In this document: positions 43,087-52,709 of the stretch, in pieces
Layout: the number at the start of each line of letters is the position of its first letter
How positions within the stretch are numbered: position 1 is the stretch's first letter
Source of the DNA: Paludibaculum fermentans_A
Lineage (GTDB): Bacteria; Acidobacteriota; Terriglobia; Bryobacterales; Bryobacteraceae
DNA length: 64,000 nt
Assembly: GCF_051172195.1 (NCBI RefSeq)
Contig: NZ_JBPJAQ010000005.1
Location: forward strand, 124,001 to 188,000
Direction: 5' to 3'
The notes under the pieces: generated by a model
What the model saw: only the letters and a program-made list of their open reading frames with translations
Database searches by the model: none
What the model was told of the DNA's origin: nothing
Position numbers and translations under genes: made by a program

Positions 43087-44100
43087 ATGAGCCAAACATG
43101 CAGTCGACTTCTCTTCGCCGTCCTGTTGCCGCTGGCAGCCGTCCGTGGAGACGGCACGCTGCCGCAGCGGACGGCCGCCGTGGTGCTGTTTCCCGGAGCG
43201 CAGGTGATGGGCTACGCCGCCCCCATCGACATTCTGCGCTATGGCGGAACCAGCGTATTCACGGTCGCGGAGCAACCCACCGTGATGACCAATGGCGATC
43301 TCAGCGTGAACGCGCAGTACAACTTTGAGAACGCGCCGGATCCAGACATCCTGCTGGTGCCCGGCGGCAGCAACCTCAAGGCCGAACTGGAGAATCCGCG
43401 GCTGCTCCGCTTCCTGAAGGACAAGGCGGGCAAAGCGCAGGTCGTGCTCTCGGTGAGCAATGGATCGTTTCTCCTGGGCAAGGCCGGACTATTGGACGAT
43501 CAGACCGCAACCGCCACGTTCGGGCTGACGGACGGCCTGCGCCGCATCGCCCCGCTGGCAAGGGTCGTCGACGATGTCCGCTATACGGATAGCGGCAAGT
43601 ATGTGACCTCGGCGGGCCTGTCCGCCGGCATCGACGCGGCGCTGCACGTGCTGGAGAAGCTGGACGGACGCGGCGCGGCCCAGATGGCCGCCCTGGCCGT
43701 GGAATACAACTGGGATCCCGAGGGATCCTTCGTCAGGTCGCAACTGGCCGACAGGCTGTGCGCTTTTCGCTATGCGGTGACCAGCGCGCAGTCGATCCGG
43801 CGGGAAGGCGACGAAGAGCAGTGGGTGAATGAGTGGTCCGTCACAGACCCCTCTTCGCCCGAGGTGGTCTTTGAGGCGTTTCAGACCGCCATCCGCCAAC
43901 ATGTGACCTGGATGGAGTCGACGCCGCAATGGACCCGGATCGACGGCGAAGACGCCCCTTTGCGCAGCCAGTGGCGCTTTCGGGATGAGCGGGACCGCAG
44001 CTGGCGCGGAGTCCTGGAAGTAACGCCGAATACGGTGAGCAGGCAGGGGGTCGTGGTGCGCCTCTCCTTGCACCTGGATCCCCGGCGTGCGTCAATCTGA
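43087..44100 (+). CDS. Exported DJ-1/PfpI-like protein with Ser at the nucleophile position
   Basis: 337 residues from ATG 43087, with GGGAGG eight bases upstream. A signal peptide (LLFAVLLPLAAVRGDG) precedes a class I glutamine-amidotransferase-like domain: VVLFPGAQVMGYAAPIDIL, PDILLVPGGSNLK, and LSVSNGSFLLGKAGLLDDQT. In this family the elbow usually reads VCTGA; here it is VSNGS, with Ser124 in place of Cys. A C-terminal part of about 120 residues (EEQWVNEWSVTDPS; WTRIDGEDAPLRSQWRFRDE) is not recognised. The protein may bind a ligand without catalysis. The LytS-like kinase gene follows after about 13 bases. Confidence 0.8.
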   Translation: MSQTCSRLLFAVLLPLAAVRGDGTLPQRTAAVVLFPGAQVMGYAAPIDILRYGGTSVFTVAEQPTVMTNGDLSVNAQYNFENAPDPDILLVPGGSNLKAELENPRLLRFLKDKAGKAQVVLSVSNGSFLLGKAGLLDDQTATATFGLTDGLRRIAPLARVVDDVRYTDSGKYVTSAGLSAGIDAALHVLEKLDGRGAAQMAALAVEYNWDPEGSFVRSQLADRLCAFRYAVTSAQSIRREGDEEQWVNEWSVTDPSSPEVVFEAFQTAIRQHVTWMESTPQWTRIDGEDAPLRSQWRFRDERDRSWRGVLEVTPNTVSRQGVVVRLSLHLDPRRASI

Positions 44101-44113
44101 TGGAATGCATGGC

Positions 44114-45223
44114 ATGAATCCGGCTGTACCGCGTGATCCGTCGCGCATCCGTGTGACGTGGTGGAAGTTGTCCGCCGTCTGGGTAGCGTTTGCCCTGTTC
44201 AATGCAACCCAGGTGGTGCTCAGCGTCAAGGCGGAGATGCCGGAAGTGCCGGGCACCCCTCTCTTCATCCGGGCCTTCCTGGGCTGGATGATCTGGGCTA
44301 TGGCGACGCCGCTGGTGGTGGAGTTGGGCCGGCGCTACCCATTGCGCAGGCCGGGCCTCGCTGTGGCCTTGCCGCTGCATCTGGTGACCTGGATCTGCAT
44401 TGCCGCAACCCGGGCGGTGCTGCTGGTTGTGCTGGCGACCGAGTTGCTGAAGTACTGGCCGAATGAAGGCAAGAGCACGTTTCTGGAGCGTCTGGGCGGG
44501 CAATTCCTGGCCCAGCTTCACATGGATCTGCTGGCCTATGTGGGCGTGATGATCTTTTGCGCGTGGCGCGAGTCGCAGCAGAGACTGCAGGAACGGGACG
44601 TGCGCGAGGCGCAGCTCGAGACGCAGCTCTCGCAGGCCCAACTGCGGGCGTTGCGCGCCCAGCTAAACCCGCACTTCCTGTTCAATACCCTGAACGGGAT
44701 TTCCGCCCTGGTGCGCGACGGCAACCAGCACAGCGCGATCCGCATGTTGGTGGGCCTGAGCGATCTGCTGCGTTATGTAATCGACAGCCCGCCGGACCTG
44801 GAAGTGGAGCTGGACGAGGAGATTCGCTTCGCCAAGCAATACCTCGACATTCAGCAGATGCGCTATGGCGAACGGCTGGGCGTGAACTGGTCGGTGCCGG
44901 AGGAATTGGGCGGAGCCAGGGTGCCGAGCCTCATCCTGCAGCCGCTGCTCGAGAACGCGATCCAGTACGGTGTCGCGGCCCGCAACGCGGCGGTGAACAT
45001 CCGTGTCAGCGCGGCCGAGGCTTCCGGCGTGCTGCGGCTGACGGTGAATAACGATGGTCCGTCGCTGCAGGAGAACCCGCGGCGCGCCGGGGTGGGCATC
45101 GCGAACACGCGCCAGCGCCTGGCGACGCTCTACGGTGAGCGCGCCGGACTGGACGTGCACGATGCGAGGCCGTCCGGTGTGGAGGCGGTGATCCACCTGC
45201 CGCTGCGCGAGGATCCGGCATGA
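44114..45223 (+). CDS. LytS/YpdA-like sensor histidine kinase
   Basis: 369 residues from ATG 44114 (ATG 44105 and GTG 44087 are alternatives). Four membrane helices come first, for example WVAFALFNATQVVLSVKA, FLGWMIWAMATPLVVELG and VTWICIAATRAVLLVVLATE. A coiled coil (QQRLQERDVREAQLETQLSQ) follows. Then the His-kinase domain ALRAQLNPHFLFNTLNGI with phospho-acceptor His187, and an ATPase part LILQPLLENAIQYGVA and GVGIANTRQRL. It transmits a membrane signal to the LytTR regulator encoded next, whose start it overlaps by four bases. Confidence 0.93.
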   Translation: MNPAVPRDPSRIRVTWWKLSAVWVAFALFNATQVVLSVKAEMPEVPGTPLFIRAFLGWMIWAMATPLVVELGRRYPLRRPGLAVALPLHLVTWICIAATRAVLLVVLATELLKYWPNEGKSTFLERLGGQFLAQLHMDLLAYVGVMIFCAWRESQQRLQERDVREAQLETQLSQAQLRALRAQLNPHFLFNTLNGISALVRDGNQHSAIRMLVGLSDLLRYVIDSPPDLEVELDEEIRFAKQYLDIQQMRYGERLGVNWSVPEELGGARVPSLILQPLLENAIQYGVAARNAAVNIRVSAAEASGVLRLTVNNDGPSLQENPRRAGVGIANTRQRLATLYGERAGLDVHDARPSGVEAVIHLPLREDPA

Positions 45224-45999
45224 CGGCCGCGCCCCGCATCCGCGCCCTGCTGGTGGACGACGAGCCGCTGGCCAGGAAAAACCTGCGGCTGCTGCTGGAG
45301 CGCGACCAGGAGATCGAGGTCGCCGGCGAAAGCGCCAGCGGGCTGGAAGCCATGGAGGATATTCCGAAACTCGAGCCCGACCTCGTGTTTCTGGATGTGC
45401 AGATGCCCGAGGCCGACGGCTTCGACGTCATCGCGACGCTGGATCCGGAGAATATGCCGGTGATTGTGTTCGTGACTGCCTATGACCAGCACGCCATCCG
45501 TGCCTTTGAAGTGCAGGCCGTGGATTATGTACTGAAGCCCTTCGATGATGAGCGATTCGCGAAGGCGCTGGAGAACGCCAAGAGACAGGTGAGGTGCCGC
45601 GAAATGGAACAATTGGGCGAACGATTGCTAGCGTTGGCGGCTGCCCGTCCCGGGCAGGTAAAAGAGGGAGAGGCCGCGTTTACCGACCGCTTTATTGTGC
45701 GGACCGGCAACCGCCTCGTGCTCGTGCGGGCCCCCGAGATCGATTGGATCGAAGCCGCCGACTACTACGTCCGGCTGCATGTGGCCGGCCGCGCCCACCT
45801 GGTGCGGCAGTCGATGGCCGAGATGGAGCGCTGCATGGATCCCGAAAAGTTCGTACGCGTGCACCGCTCGACCATCGTCAACATCGACCGCATCCGCGAG
45901 GTGCAACTGGGCGTCGACGGCGAACATCGCGCCGTGCTGTCGGATGGCACGGAGCTCAAGATCAGCCGCGGGTACCGCCGCCGGCTGGGCTTCCTGTAG
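45220..45999 (+). CDS. LytTR-family response regulator
   Basis: 259 residues. The receiver domain spans residues 8-125 with phospho-acceptor Asp59 in LVFLDVQMPEADGF and Lys in YVLKPF. The LytTR DNA-binding domain spans about 155-259: DRFIVRTGNRLVLVRAPEID, WIEAADYYVRLH, RVHRSTIVNIDRIREV and ELKISRGYRRRLGFL. It overlaps the kinase gene by four bases, so the two form a classical pair. LytTR proteins bind direct repeats; none was assigned here. Targets may include the adjacent genes. Confidence 0.95.
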   Translation: MTAAPRIRALLVDDEPLARKNLRLLLERDQEIEVAGESASGLEAMEDIPKLEPDLVFLDVQMPEADGFDVIATLDPENMPVIVFVTAYDQHAIRAFEVQAVDYVLKPFDDERFAKALENAKRQVRCREMEQLGERLLALAAARPGQVKEGEAAFTDRFIVRTGNRLVLVRAPEIDWIEAADYYVRLHVAGRAHLVRQSMAEMERCMDPEKFVRVHRSTIVNIDRIREVQLGVDGEHRAVLSDGTELKISRGYRRRLGFL

Positions 46000-46003
46000 A
46001 GCG

Positions 46004-47278
46004 TCAGAGCTTCGGCACGGCGAAGAACATGCCGCCGAAGATCAACCAGGCCAGGATCAGCGTCCAGATCACGTTGGCCGTCTGAGCGCCCAGGAAGGCA
46101 AAGAACGGCCGGCCGTTCTCCATCGTCAGCAGATCGGTGAATTTCGTTTCCAGGCCGATGCAGGCAAAGGCGAGCGCAAACCAGGCGGTCCGCAGTCCAG
46201 TCAGGGTGCCCTTGGTCGCCTTCACGACAGCCGGATCCACCAGGAAGCTGAACACCAGGGACGCGGCGACGAATCCGATCACAAACTTGGGGAACCGTTC
46301 CCAGATCACCCGCGCACTGGCCTTGGGCTGATTGCCATTGCCGGACTTCATCGACCACCAGACCGATAGCAGGAACGCCGCCACGCCGATAAGCACGTTT
46401 TGCGAGAACTTCACGATGGTGCCCATCTTCATGGCGGTCTCACTGATCAGCGATCCGGCGGCCACCACGCTGCCCGTCGTGTCGAGCGTCCCGCCCAGCC
46501 ATGCGCCTCCAACGACATCGGAGAGTCCCATTGTCTTGATCAGCCAGGGTTGGATCACGATCATGGGGACGGCCACAATCAGCACGACGCTGGCCACATA
46601 ACTGAGCCGGCGGCGGTCGCCGTGGATGGCTCCACAGGCCGCGATGGCTGCGCTCACTCCGCAGATGGACACAGCGGTGGAGAGCATCGCCGAGAACTCA
46701 TCGTCCAGCTTCAGGCGGCGGCACAGCCAGAAGCTGAAATACCAAACCACCACGACGACCAACACCGCCTGGAGCATGCCCAGGACGCCGGCTTCCATGA
46801 TGTCCTGGAAGAGGATCGTGGCGCCCATGATGACCAGGCCGCTCTTGATGAAATACTCCGTACGCACCGCCTCCATCAACCAGGCCGGGCAGCCGATCAC
46901 ATTGCTGAACAGCAGGCCCAGCACCAGCGCGAAGATGACGTACTCGATGCCCCAGTAGGCCATCGTACTGTTGCCGGCTATGAGTTGAGCCAGCCAGGAC
47001 AGGGCGAAAACGACGAGGAAGCCTAGTGCGAACTTTCCGGCTTTCGCGCCCAGCGCCAGGGCGCCAGGCAGCGCCATCACGAACAAAATCGCGCAGAGAA
47101 TCAGCGATGTCTGTATGTTGGCGGCGTTGAATAAACCGCCCAGCGCGGTGGTGGAAGCCCATTTGAATGCGGGCAATGCAGGCCGCAAGCCAAGGGGCAC
47201 AAGAATCAGGGTCGCCAACCCCAACCAGACGGCCAGCCAATCTTCATGAATCCACCAGCGGTTCGATGCAGAAACCAT
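46004..47278 (-). CDS. YeiH-family putative sulfate exporter
   Basis: 424 residues with about eleven membrane segments. NSTMAYWGIEYVIFALVLGL, FIKSGLVIMGATILFQDIME, AVSICGVSAAIAACGAI and GAWLGGTLDTTGSVVAAGSL are hallmarks of the UPF0324/YeiH family of inner-membrane transporters, annotated as putative sulfate exporters. The substrate is not established for the family as a whole. The protein is about 80 residues longer than E. coli YeiH, with extra N-terminal helices. It converges on the LytTR gene with four bases between the stops. Confidence 0.88.
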   Translation of the reverse strand: MVSASNRWWIHEDWLAVWLGLATLILVPLGLRPALPAFKWASTTALGGLFNAANIQTSLILCAILFVMALPGALALGAKAGKFALGFLVVFALSWLAQLIAGNSTMAYWGIEYVIFALVLGLLFSNVIGCPAWLMEAVRTEYFIKSGLVIMGATILFQDIMEAGVLGMLQAVLVVVVVWYFSFWLCRRLKLDDEFSAMLSTAVSICGVSAAIAACGAIHGDRRRLSYVASVVLIVAVPMIVIQPWLIKTMGLSDVVGGAWLGGTLDTTGSVVAAGSLISETAMKMGTIVKFSQNVLIGVAAFLLSVWWSMKSGNGNQPKASARVIWERFPKFVIGFVAASLVFSFLVDPAVVKATKGTLTGLRTAWFALAFACIGLETKFTDLLTMENGRPFFAFLGAQTANVIWTLILAWLIFGGMFFAVPKL

Positions 47279-47313
47279 ATCTATCGAACACTACCACGCA
47301 TGGGCGCGAGGCT

Positions 47314-50300
47314 TCATGGAACCGGGTTGCGGCGGGTCATCTCGTCAATTACACCGAACAGTTTCTCGGCCTCGTACGGCTTGGTGAGGAAGCCATCCAT
47401 GCCGGCCTCCAGGCAGGAGCCCTCGTCACCCTTCATCGCGTTGGCGGTGAGCGCCAGAATGGGCACGTGGCCGCCCAGTGCCGCCTCCAGGCTGCGGATT
47501 TGGCGCGTCGCCTCCAACCCATCCATGCCTGGCATCTGGACGTCCATGAGAATCACGTCAAAAGGTTGAGCCGAGATCTTATCGACGGCCTGTTTGCCGT
47601 CGGAAACCGCCACCACCTCGTGACCACGCTTGCTCATCAGCCGCTCCACCAGTTTGCGGTTAACGGGATTGTCCTCAGCCACCAGCACCCTCAACCGGCC
47701 TGGGACCGAAGGCTCAGGCAACGGCTCCGGTTCAGCCTCAGGCTGCTTCTCCAGCGGCCCCACCAACTGCATCTTCACCCAGAAACGGAAGATGCTGCCC
47801 TTGTCCGGCTCGCTCTCCACCTCCAGCCGGCCGCCCATGCCATCGACAATCTTGGCCGAAATCGCAAGACCCAACCCCGTGCCGCCGTAACGCCGCGTCA
47901 CGGAACCGTCCGCCTGGCGGAAGGCCTCGAAAATCAACTTCTGCTGATCCAGCGGTATGCCGATACCAGTGTCCTTCACCTCAAAGCGGACCTCCGCGTC
48001 ATTGCCCGCGGTGCGGTCCAGCGCAACGGTCAGCGAGACGGAACCCTTTTCGGTAAACTTGAGCGCATTGCCCAGCAGATTCAACAACACCTGGCGCAGC
48101 CGCGAGCTGTCGCCGATCATGCGGTTGGGCAGTTGCCGGTCGAAGGAACAGGTGAGTTCCAGGCGCTTCGCCGCCGCCCGGCCGGCCAGCGTGCGAACCG
48201 CCTGCTGCACCGTGTCGCGCAGCGGAAACTCCTCGTGGCCGATCTCCATATAGCCGGCCTCGATCTTCGAGAGATCGAGAATATCGTTCAACAGCGCCAG
48301 CAGGCTGTCCGCCGAGATCTTGACGGTCTCCAGGTAGTCCTTCTGCTCCGTCGTCAGCGTCGTACCCAGCGCCAGCTCCGTCATCCCCAGGATCCCGTTC
48401 ATGGGCGTCCGGATCTCGTGGCTGACATTGGCCAGGAATTCGTCCTTCAGTCGGTTGGCCCGGTCGCTGCGCTCCTTCTCCAGGCGCAGTTGCTTCGTAC
48501 GCTCTTCCACCGCGCTCTCCAGCCGTTCAGTCTCCTCGCGGTGCTGGTTCTTCGCGCGCTCGATGCGCCAGATGCCGGCGGCAATCAGCAGCAGAACCAC
48601 CAGGCCCTGCAGATACCGGTTGGCCCACCACGGAGGCATGATCGTGAAGGCGAAAACAGCCGGCTCCCTGCTCCATTCCTTGTAGCCATCAAACCCGTAC
48701 ACCTCCAGGCGATAGTCCCCGGGCGGCATTTCCGCGAACTGCATCTCGCGCTGCGACGTGTTCTGCCATTCCGACGAAAGCCCGACGACGCGATAACGGA
48801 AGCGCTGGCTGGAAGGGCGGGAGAACGACAGGACGGCAAACCGGACCGTCAGCGTGTTCCAGCGGTAGTCCACCTTGGCTTTGGTCGTCACGGTTTGCGC
48901 GTGTCCGCCCAGTTGTATGGAAGTCAGCACAACGCGCGGCGGGCCGGGACTGGCTTTGACCTCGGACTCGTGGAATCGCGAAAGTCCGGCACTCGTGCCA
49001 ATCCAGACCGTGCCATCCGGCTCCGACGCGAAGGCATCGGAATTGCAGTCGTCCCAGACCAGGCCGTCGCCGCGCCGGTATTGAGACCATTGCTTACCGT
49101 TGAAGACGCCCACTCCGCGATCGCTGCCCACCCACATATTGCCCTTGTTGTCGAACCGCGTGAAGTAGACCTGGTTCGACGGCAGCCCGTCGGCGGGGTT
49201 GAGATGCGAGAAGTGCAGCTTGTCGCCCTCGCGCACGGCGCGCGTCAGGCCCATGCCGGTCTGGTAGGCAAGCCACAGGGTGCCGTCCGGCCCGTCGCCG
49301 ATCGACCACACGCTCTCGTCCTTGAGCCCATCCTTCATGCCGTACCGGATCCAGTGATCGCCGGTGTGCCGGAACAAACCGTGGGTCGTGCCGTACCAGA
49401 TCTCGCCGTCCGGCAGGATCCTCATTGTCAGCCCTGTCGACTTCTCCGCCCCCGGAACCTCAACCGCCTCGAAGCGGCGCGCCGTCCGGTTGAACTGGAA
49501 CAACCCGGGCCGCGTGGTGGCCGAGGCCCAGATCCGTCCCTGTTTGTCGATCTCAATGTGCGAGATGTAGTGATTCGGCGCCAACTGCGGCAGCGGGAAC
49601 CGGTCCACGCGCCCTGTTTCCGGGAATAGATGTACGATGCCAAAGCCGCGTGATCCAGCCCATAGGCTGCCGTCGGCATCCTTCACCAGCGCCTGGATCT
49701 CCTCGCCCTGCAGCGCAGGCGTCGCTTCGAACAAGTAACTCTCCGATTTCCGCCAGCCTCGGTAGAGACCACCGCGAGTAGCCACCCAGACGGCGCCCCG
49801 GCCGTCCGGCAGGATCTGCCAGACGAGTTCGTCGTTGAGCCCCTCGGTGTAGGTGTAGCCCTCCCATTCGCCGTAGCCGATCCAGCGGAACAGCCCGCGG
49901 CCCAGCAGGCCCACCCACATCGCCCCATCCTTATCACGGAAGATCATCGAAACGTCATTGGCGGCCAGGCCCTGGCCACGGGTGACAAATCGCCAGCGGG
50001 TCTCTTCCAGAATCGCGAAACCTTCTTTGAGTGGCACCAGCAGGCGGCCTTTGTTATCCAGCGCCAGTTGAGGCACCCATGGGCTGCTGAGGGACCGGTC
50101 GCACGGCACTGTCTCAAAGGACTCCGCCCCGGCTCGCTTCACCATCACCGAAACCCGGCTGCGGATCCAGAGATTGCCGTCGTTGTCCTCCAACATGTAC
50201 TGCCAGGGCTCTTTCGGCTTCTCCTTCCACGACGCGGCCGGAACCTGGTTCTCACCTTCCAACCGGCAGATGGAGTTCAGGCACCCGAACCAGACCTCCC

Positions 50301-50829
50301 CGCGGCGATTCACCATGACGCTCGCCACCGGACTTGTTACACCTGTCGCAAAGTGGAACTTCCAATTGCCGGCTTTTTGCCGGTCGGCCAGCAGCAAACC
50401 GGTCGGCGTCGCGATGTATACCCGACCCGCACGGTCGGAAGCGACACCTTGCGCGCCCACGACCTTCCTGGCGGGCGCAATGTCCACCTTTTCAAACCGG
50501 GCGCCATTCTGGACCCACAACCCCACCGGCGTCCCAAGCCAGATCGTTCCATCCGGACTCTGGTGCAGCGACTGCAGGGAGGTGGCCGGAACCCCGTCCT
50601 TCACACCGAATTCGGCGAAGCTGTGTCCGTCGAAACGGTATAGCCCGTTCTGCGTGCCCACCCACAGGAAACCGTCTTTGTCCTGAATCACCTGCTCGAC
50701 AGCCAGGTTCAACAAGCCGTCGGCGTAGCCAAACTCCTGAAACGCAAATTTCTGGGCATGCAGGGAGGGTGCCAGGCAGACCACTGCCAGGCACGCCGCC
50801 AGCCGAAGGCTGCTCGCGCGCATGTCCAT
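47314..50829 (-). CDS. Hybrid histidine kinase with periplasmic two-component propeller domain
   Basis: 1171 residues. Signal peptide (1-26). A beta-propeller sensor with about a dozen blades follows to about 620, many with the W-G-T pattern (DGFLWVGTQNGLYRFDG; DGTIWLGTPVGLW). Then a Y_Y_Y beta-sandwich (about 630-730), a membrane helix (QGLVVLLLIAAGIW, 741-754), and a HisKA domain with His804 in ANVSHEIRTPMNG. An ATPase domain has Asn921 in LLGNALKF and KDTGIGI, YGGTGLGLAIS. A receiver domain has Asp1096 in ILMDVQMPGMDG. The organisation is that of propeller hybrid kinases that sense glycans or surface ligands. No output gene is adjacent. Confidence 0.95.
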   Translation of the reverse strand: MDMRASSLRLAACLAVVCLAPSLHAQKFAFQEFGYADGLLNLAVEQVIQDKDGFLWVGTQNGLYRFDGHSFAEFGVKDGVPATSLQSLHQSPDGTIWLGTPVGLWVQNGARFEKVDIAPARKVVGAQGVASDRAGRVYIATPTGLLLADRQKAGNWKFHFATGVTSPVASVMVNRRGEVWFGCLNSICRLEGENQVPAASWKEKPKEPWQYMLEDNDGNLWIRSRVSVMVKRAGAESFETVPCDRSLSSPWVPQLALDNKGRLLVPLKEGFAILEETRWRFVTRGQGLAANDVSMIFRDKDGAMWVGLLGRGLFRWIGYGEWEGYTYTEGLNDELVWQILPDGRGAVWVATRGGLYRGWRKSESYLFEATPALQGEEIQALVKDADGSLWAGSRGFGIVHLFPETGRVDRFPLPQLAPNHYISHIEIDKQGRIWASATTRPGLFQFNRTARRFEAVEVPGAEKSTGLTMRILPDGEIWYGTTHGLFRHTGDHWIRYGMKDGLKDESVWSIGDGPDGTLWLAYQTGMGLTRAVREGDKLHFSHLNPADGLPSNQVYFTRFDNKGNMWVGSDRGVGVFNGKQWSQYRRGDGLVWDDCNSDAFASEPDGTVWIGTSAGLSRFHESEVKASPGPPRVVLTSIQLGGHAQTVTTKAKVDYRWNTLTVRFAVLSFSRPSSQRFRYRVVGLSSEWQNTSQREMQFAEMPPGDYRLEVYGFDGYKEWSREPAVFAFTIMPPWWANRYLQGLVVLLLIAAGIWRIERAKNQHREETERLESAVEERTKQLRLEKERSDRANRLKDEFLANVSHEIRTPMNGILGMTELALGTTLTTEQKDYLETVKISADSLLALLNDILDLSKIEAGYMEIGHEEFPLRDTVQQAVRTLAGRAAAKRLELTCSFDRQLPNRMIGDSSRLRQVLLNLLGNALKFTEKGSVSLTVALDRTAGNDAEVRFEVKDTGIGIPLDQQKLIFEAFRQADGSVTRRYGGTGLGLAISAKIVDGMGGRLEVESEPDKGSIFRFWVKMQLVGPLEKQPEAEPEPLPEPSVPGRLRVLVAEDNPVNRKLVERLMSKRGHEVVAVSDGKQAVDKISAQPFDVILMDVQMPGMDGLEATRQIRSLEAALGGHVPILALTANAMKGDEGSCLEAGMDGFLTKPYEAEKLFGVIDEMTRRNPVP

Positions 50830-50997
50830 GTCGGGATTATCGACAGAACGGGGAAGAAAGTTGAGCGCTGTGTAGGCAAGCTGACAAGTCTTTTACACTG
50901 ACAAGGCTCCGCTGACCGCCTGGCGTCATCAAACGGCGAATCTCCTGCTCTACACTGGGAGAATACCTTGGGAAGGGGGCCGGCGCCGGGATCGTCG

Positions 50998-51714
50998 ATG
51001 AATCGCGAATATCACAAGTGGTACAGCCAAAGGCTGGGTCGTGAGATGGAGATCCTCCAGTTCGGCCACGGAGGAATCCCCATGCTGGTGTTCCCCAGCT
51101 CCATGGGCCGCTTCTTCGAATATGAGGACCGCGGCATGGTGCAAGCCATGCAATGGCAATTGGATACGGGCCAGGCGATGCTGTTCTGCGTGGATAGCGT
51201 CGACAAGGAAAGCTGGTACAACAAGGGTATTCATCCAGCCGACCGCGTGCGTAGACATGTGCAATACGAGGAGTACCTCGTGAAGGAAGTACTACCCCTG
51301 ATGCGGGCCAAGAGCGGTCATCATCGCGTGGCCGTCACCGGCTGCAGCTTCGGCGGCTATCACTGCACCAACTTCGCCCTGCGCCACCCGGAATGTGTCC
51401 ACACTTGTGTCTCGATGTCCGGCGCTTACGACATCAAACAATTCCTGGGCGGCTATTACGACAACGACTGCTACTTCAACAACCCGGTGGACTTCGTACC
51501 CAATACGCACGACGCCTGGTATCTGGACCAATACCGCCGGGAGATCCGTTGGGTATTCGGCGCGGGCGAGCACGACATCTGCCTGGAAGAGAACCGCCGC
51601 ATTTCCGGAATCTTCGACGCCAAGGGCATCCCGCACTGGTTCGACTACTGGGGCCTGGGCGCGGTCCACGATTGGCCCTTGTGGCAGCTCATGTCAAAGA
51701 AGTACTTTAGCTAG
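50998..51714 (+). CDS. Esterase-family alpha/beta hydrolase of the ligase operon
   Basis: 238 residues from ATG 50998. PMLVFPSSMGRFFEYEDRGM holds the oxyanion-hole strand. VAVTGCSFGGYHCTNFALRH contains the nucleophile elbow GCSFGG with Ser117. GAGEHDICLEENR (acid) and GLGAVHDWPLWQ (His) complete a plausible triad. The fold is that of the esterase D/antigen 85-like family (PF00756). No signal peptide is seen, so it is cytosolic. It is the first gene of a six-gene operon; the next gene begins 33 bases on. It may hydrolyse or transfer an ester or thioester intermediate of the product. Confidence 0.88.
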   Translation: MNREYHKWYSQRLGREMEILQFGHGGIPMLVFPSSMGRFFEYEDRGMVQAMQWQLDTGQAMLFCVDSVDKESWYNKGIHPADRVRRHVQYEEYLVKEVLPLMRAKSGHHRVAVTGCSFGGYHCTNFALRHPECVHTCVSMSGAYDIKQFLGGYYDNDCYFNNPVDFVPNTHDAWYLDQYRREIRWVFGAGEHDICLEENRRISGIFDAKGIPHWFDYWGLGAVHDWPLWQLMSKKYFS

Positions 51715-51747
51715 AACGCGGAATCATCTTCAACGGAGGACGAAGTG

Positions 51748-52689
51748 ATGAAGAAGATTGGGCTTTTGTACGGGATGGAGAACACCTTCCCGATGGCATT
51801 GGTGGACCGCATCAACGCGCGCCAGGTGGACGGAGTGATGGCCGAAAGCCTGATGACCGGCGCCTTCCGCATGGACCGGCCCAGCGGCTATGAGGTCATC
51901 ATCGACCGGATTTCGCACGACATCCCGTTCTACCGGGCCTACCTCCGGAACGCCATCCTGCACGGCGCCAAGGTGATCAACAACCCTTTCTGGTGGAGCG
52001 CCGACGACAAGTTCTTCAATTACGCGCTGGGCGAGCAGATTGGGGTGGCCGTGCCCAAGACCGTCATGCTGCCGCATCACTCCCACCCGCCGGGCACCAC
52101 GTCGCAGTCGATGCGCAACCTGATGTATCCGCTCAACTGGCAGGAAGTCTTTGACTACATTGGCTTTCCGGCCTTCATGAAGCCGCATTTGGGCGGCGGC
52201 TGGCGCAATGTCTACAAGGTGCACTCGCCCGACGACCTCTATGCCGCCTACAACCAGACCGGCGACCTGGGCATGGTGCTGCAGGAGAACATCGACTTCA
52301 CCGACTACTACCGCTGCTACGTCATCGGCCGCGAAAAAGTCCACGTCATGGCCTACGACCCGCGCCTGCCGCATGAGCAGCGCTATGTCACCACGGCCGA
52401 CCCCAAGCAGTCCCCGCTCTACGACCGGATCGTCGCCGACGCGCTAAAGCTCTGTCGTGCATTGGGTTACGACATGAATACGGTGGAATTCGCGGTGCGC
52501 GACGGCATCCCCTATGCCATCGACTACCTGAACCCCGCCCCGGATGCCGACCGGTTTTCCGTAGGGGAAGAGAACTTCGAGTGGATTCTCGAAGCCATGG
52601 CCGACCTCGCTATTGCCACGGCGCTGAGCCCTGCCCTGCCGCAGGACGACTACCATTGGGGCCGGTTCCTGGCCGGCGGACAACGATAA
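51748..52689 (+). CDS. ATP-grasp carboxylate-amine/thiol ligase
   Basis: 313 residues from ATG 51748 (GGAGGA seven bases before it; GTG 51745 is adjacent). The first 90 residues are a preATP-grasp-like region (DRINARQVDGVMAESLMTGA). ATP-grasp motifs are GFPAFMKPHLGGGWRNVYKV (ATP Lys and Gly loop), MVLQENIDFTDYYRCYVIGR, and NTVEFAVRDGIPYAIDYLNP (Mg ligands). The fold is RimK/glutathione-synthetase-like, so ATP-dependent amide or peptide-bond formation through an acyl phosphate is expected. It lies between the esterase and YbdK-like genes. Confidence 0.85.
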   Translation: MKKIGLLYGMENTFPMALVDRINARQVDGVMAESLMTGAFRMDRPSGYEVIIDRISHDIPFYRAYLRNAILHGAKVINNPFWWSADDKFFNYALGEQIGVAVPKTVMLPHHSHPPGTTSQSMRNLMYPLNWQEVFDYIGFPAFMKPHLGGGWRNVYKVHSPDDLYAAYNQTGDLGMVLQENIDFTDYYRCYVIGREKVHVMAYDPRLPHEQRYVTTADPKQSPLYDRIVADALKLCRALGYDMNTVEFAVRDGIPYAIDYLNPAPDADRFSVGEENFEWILEAMADLAIATALSPALPQDDYHWGRFLAGGQR

Positions 52690-52709
52690 GTTGGCACGAG
52701 GAGACTCTG

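Noticed and set aside
47167..49629. 820-codon open frame opposite the hybrid histidine kinase
   Set aside because: Antisense to a gene with intact kinase and receiver motifs; composition is Leu/Arg/Gln/His-rich without a domain.
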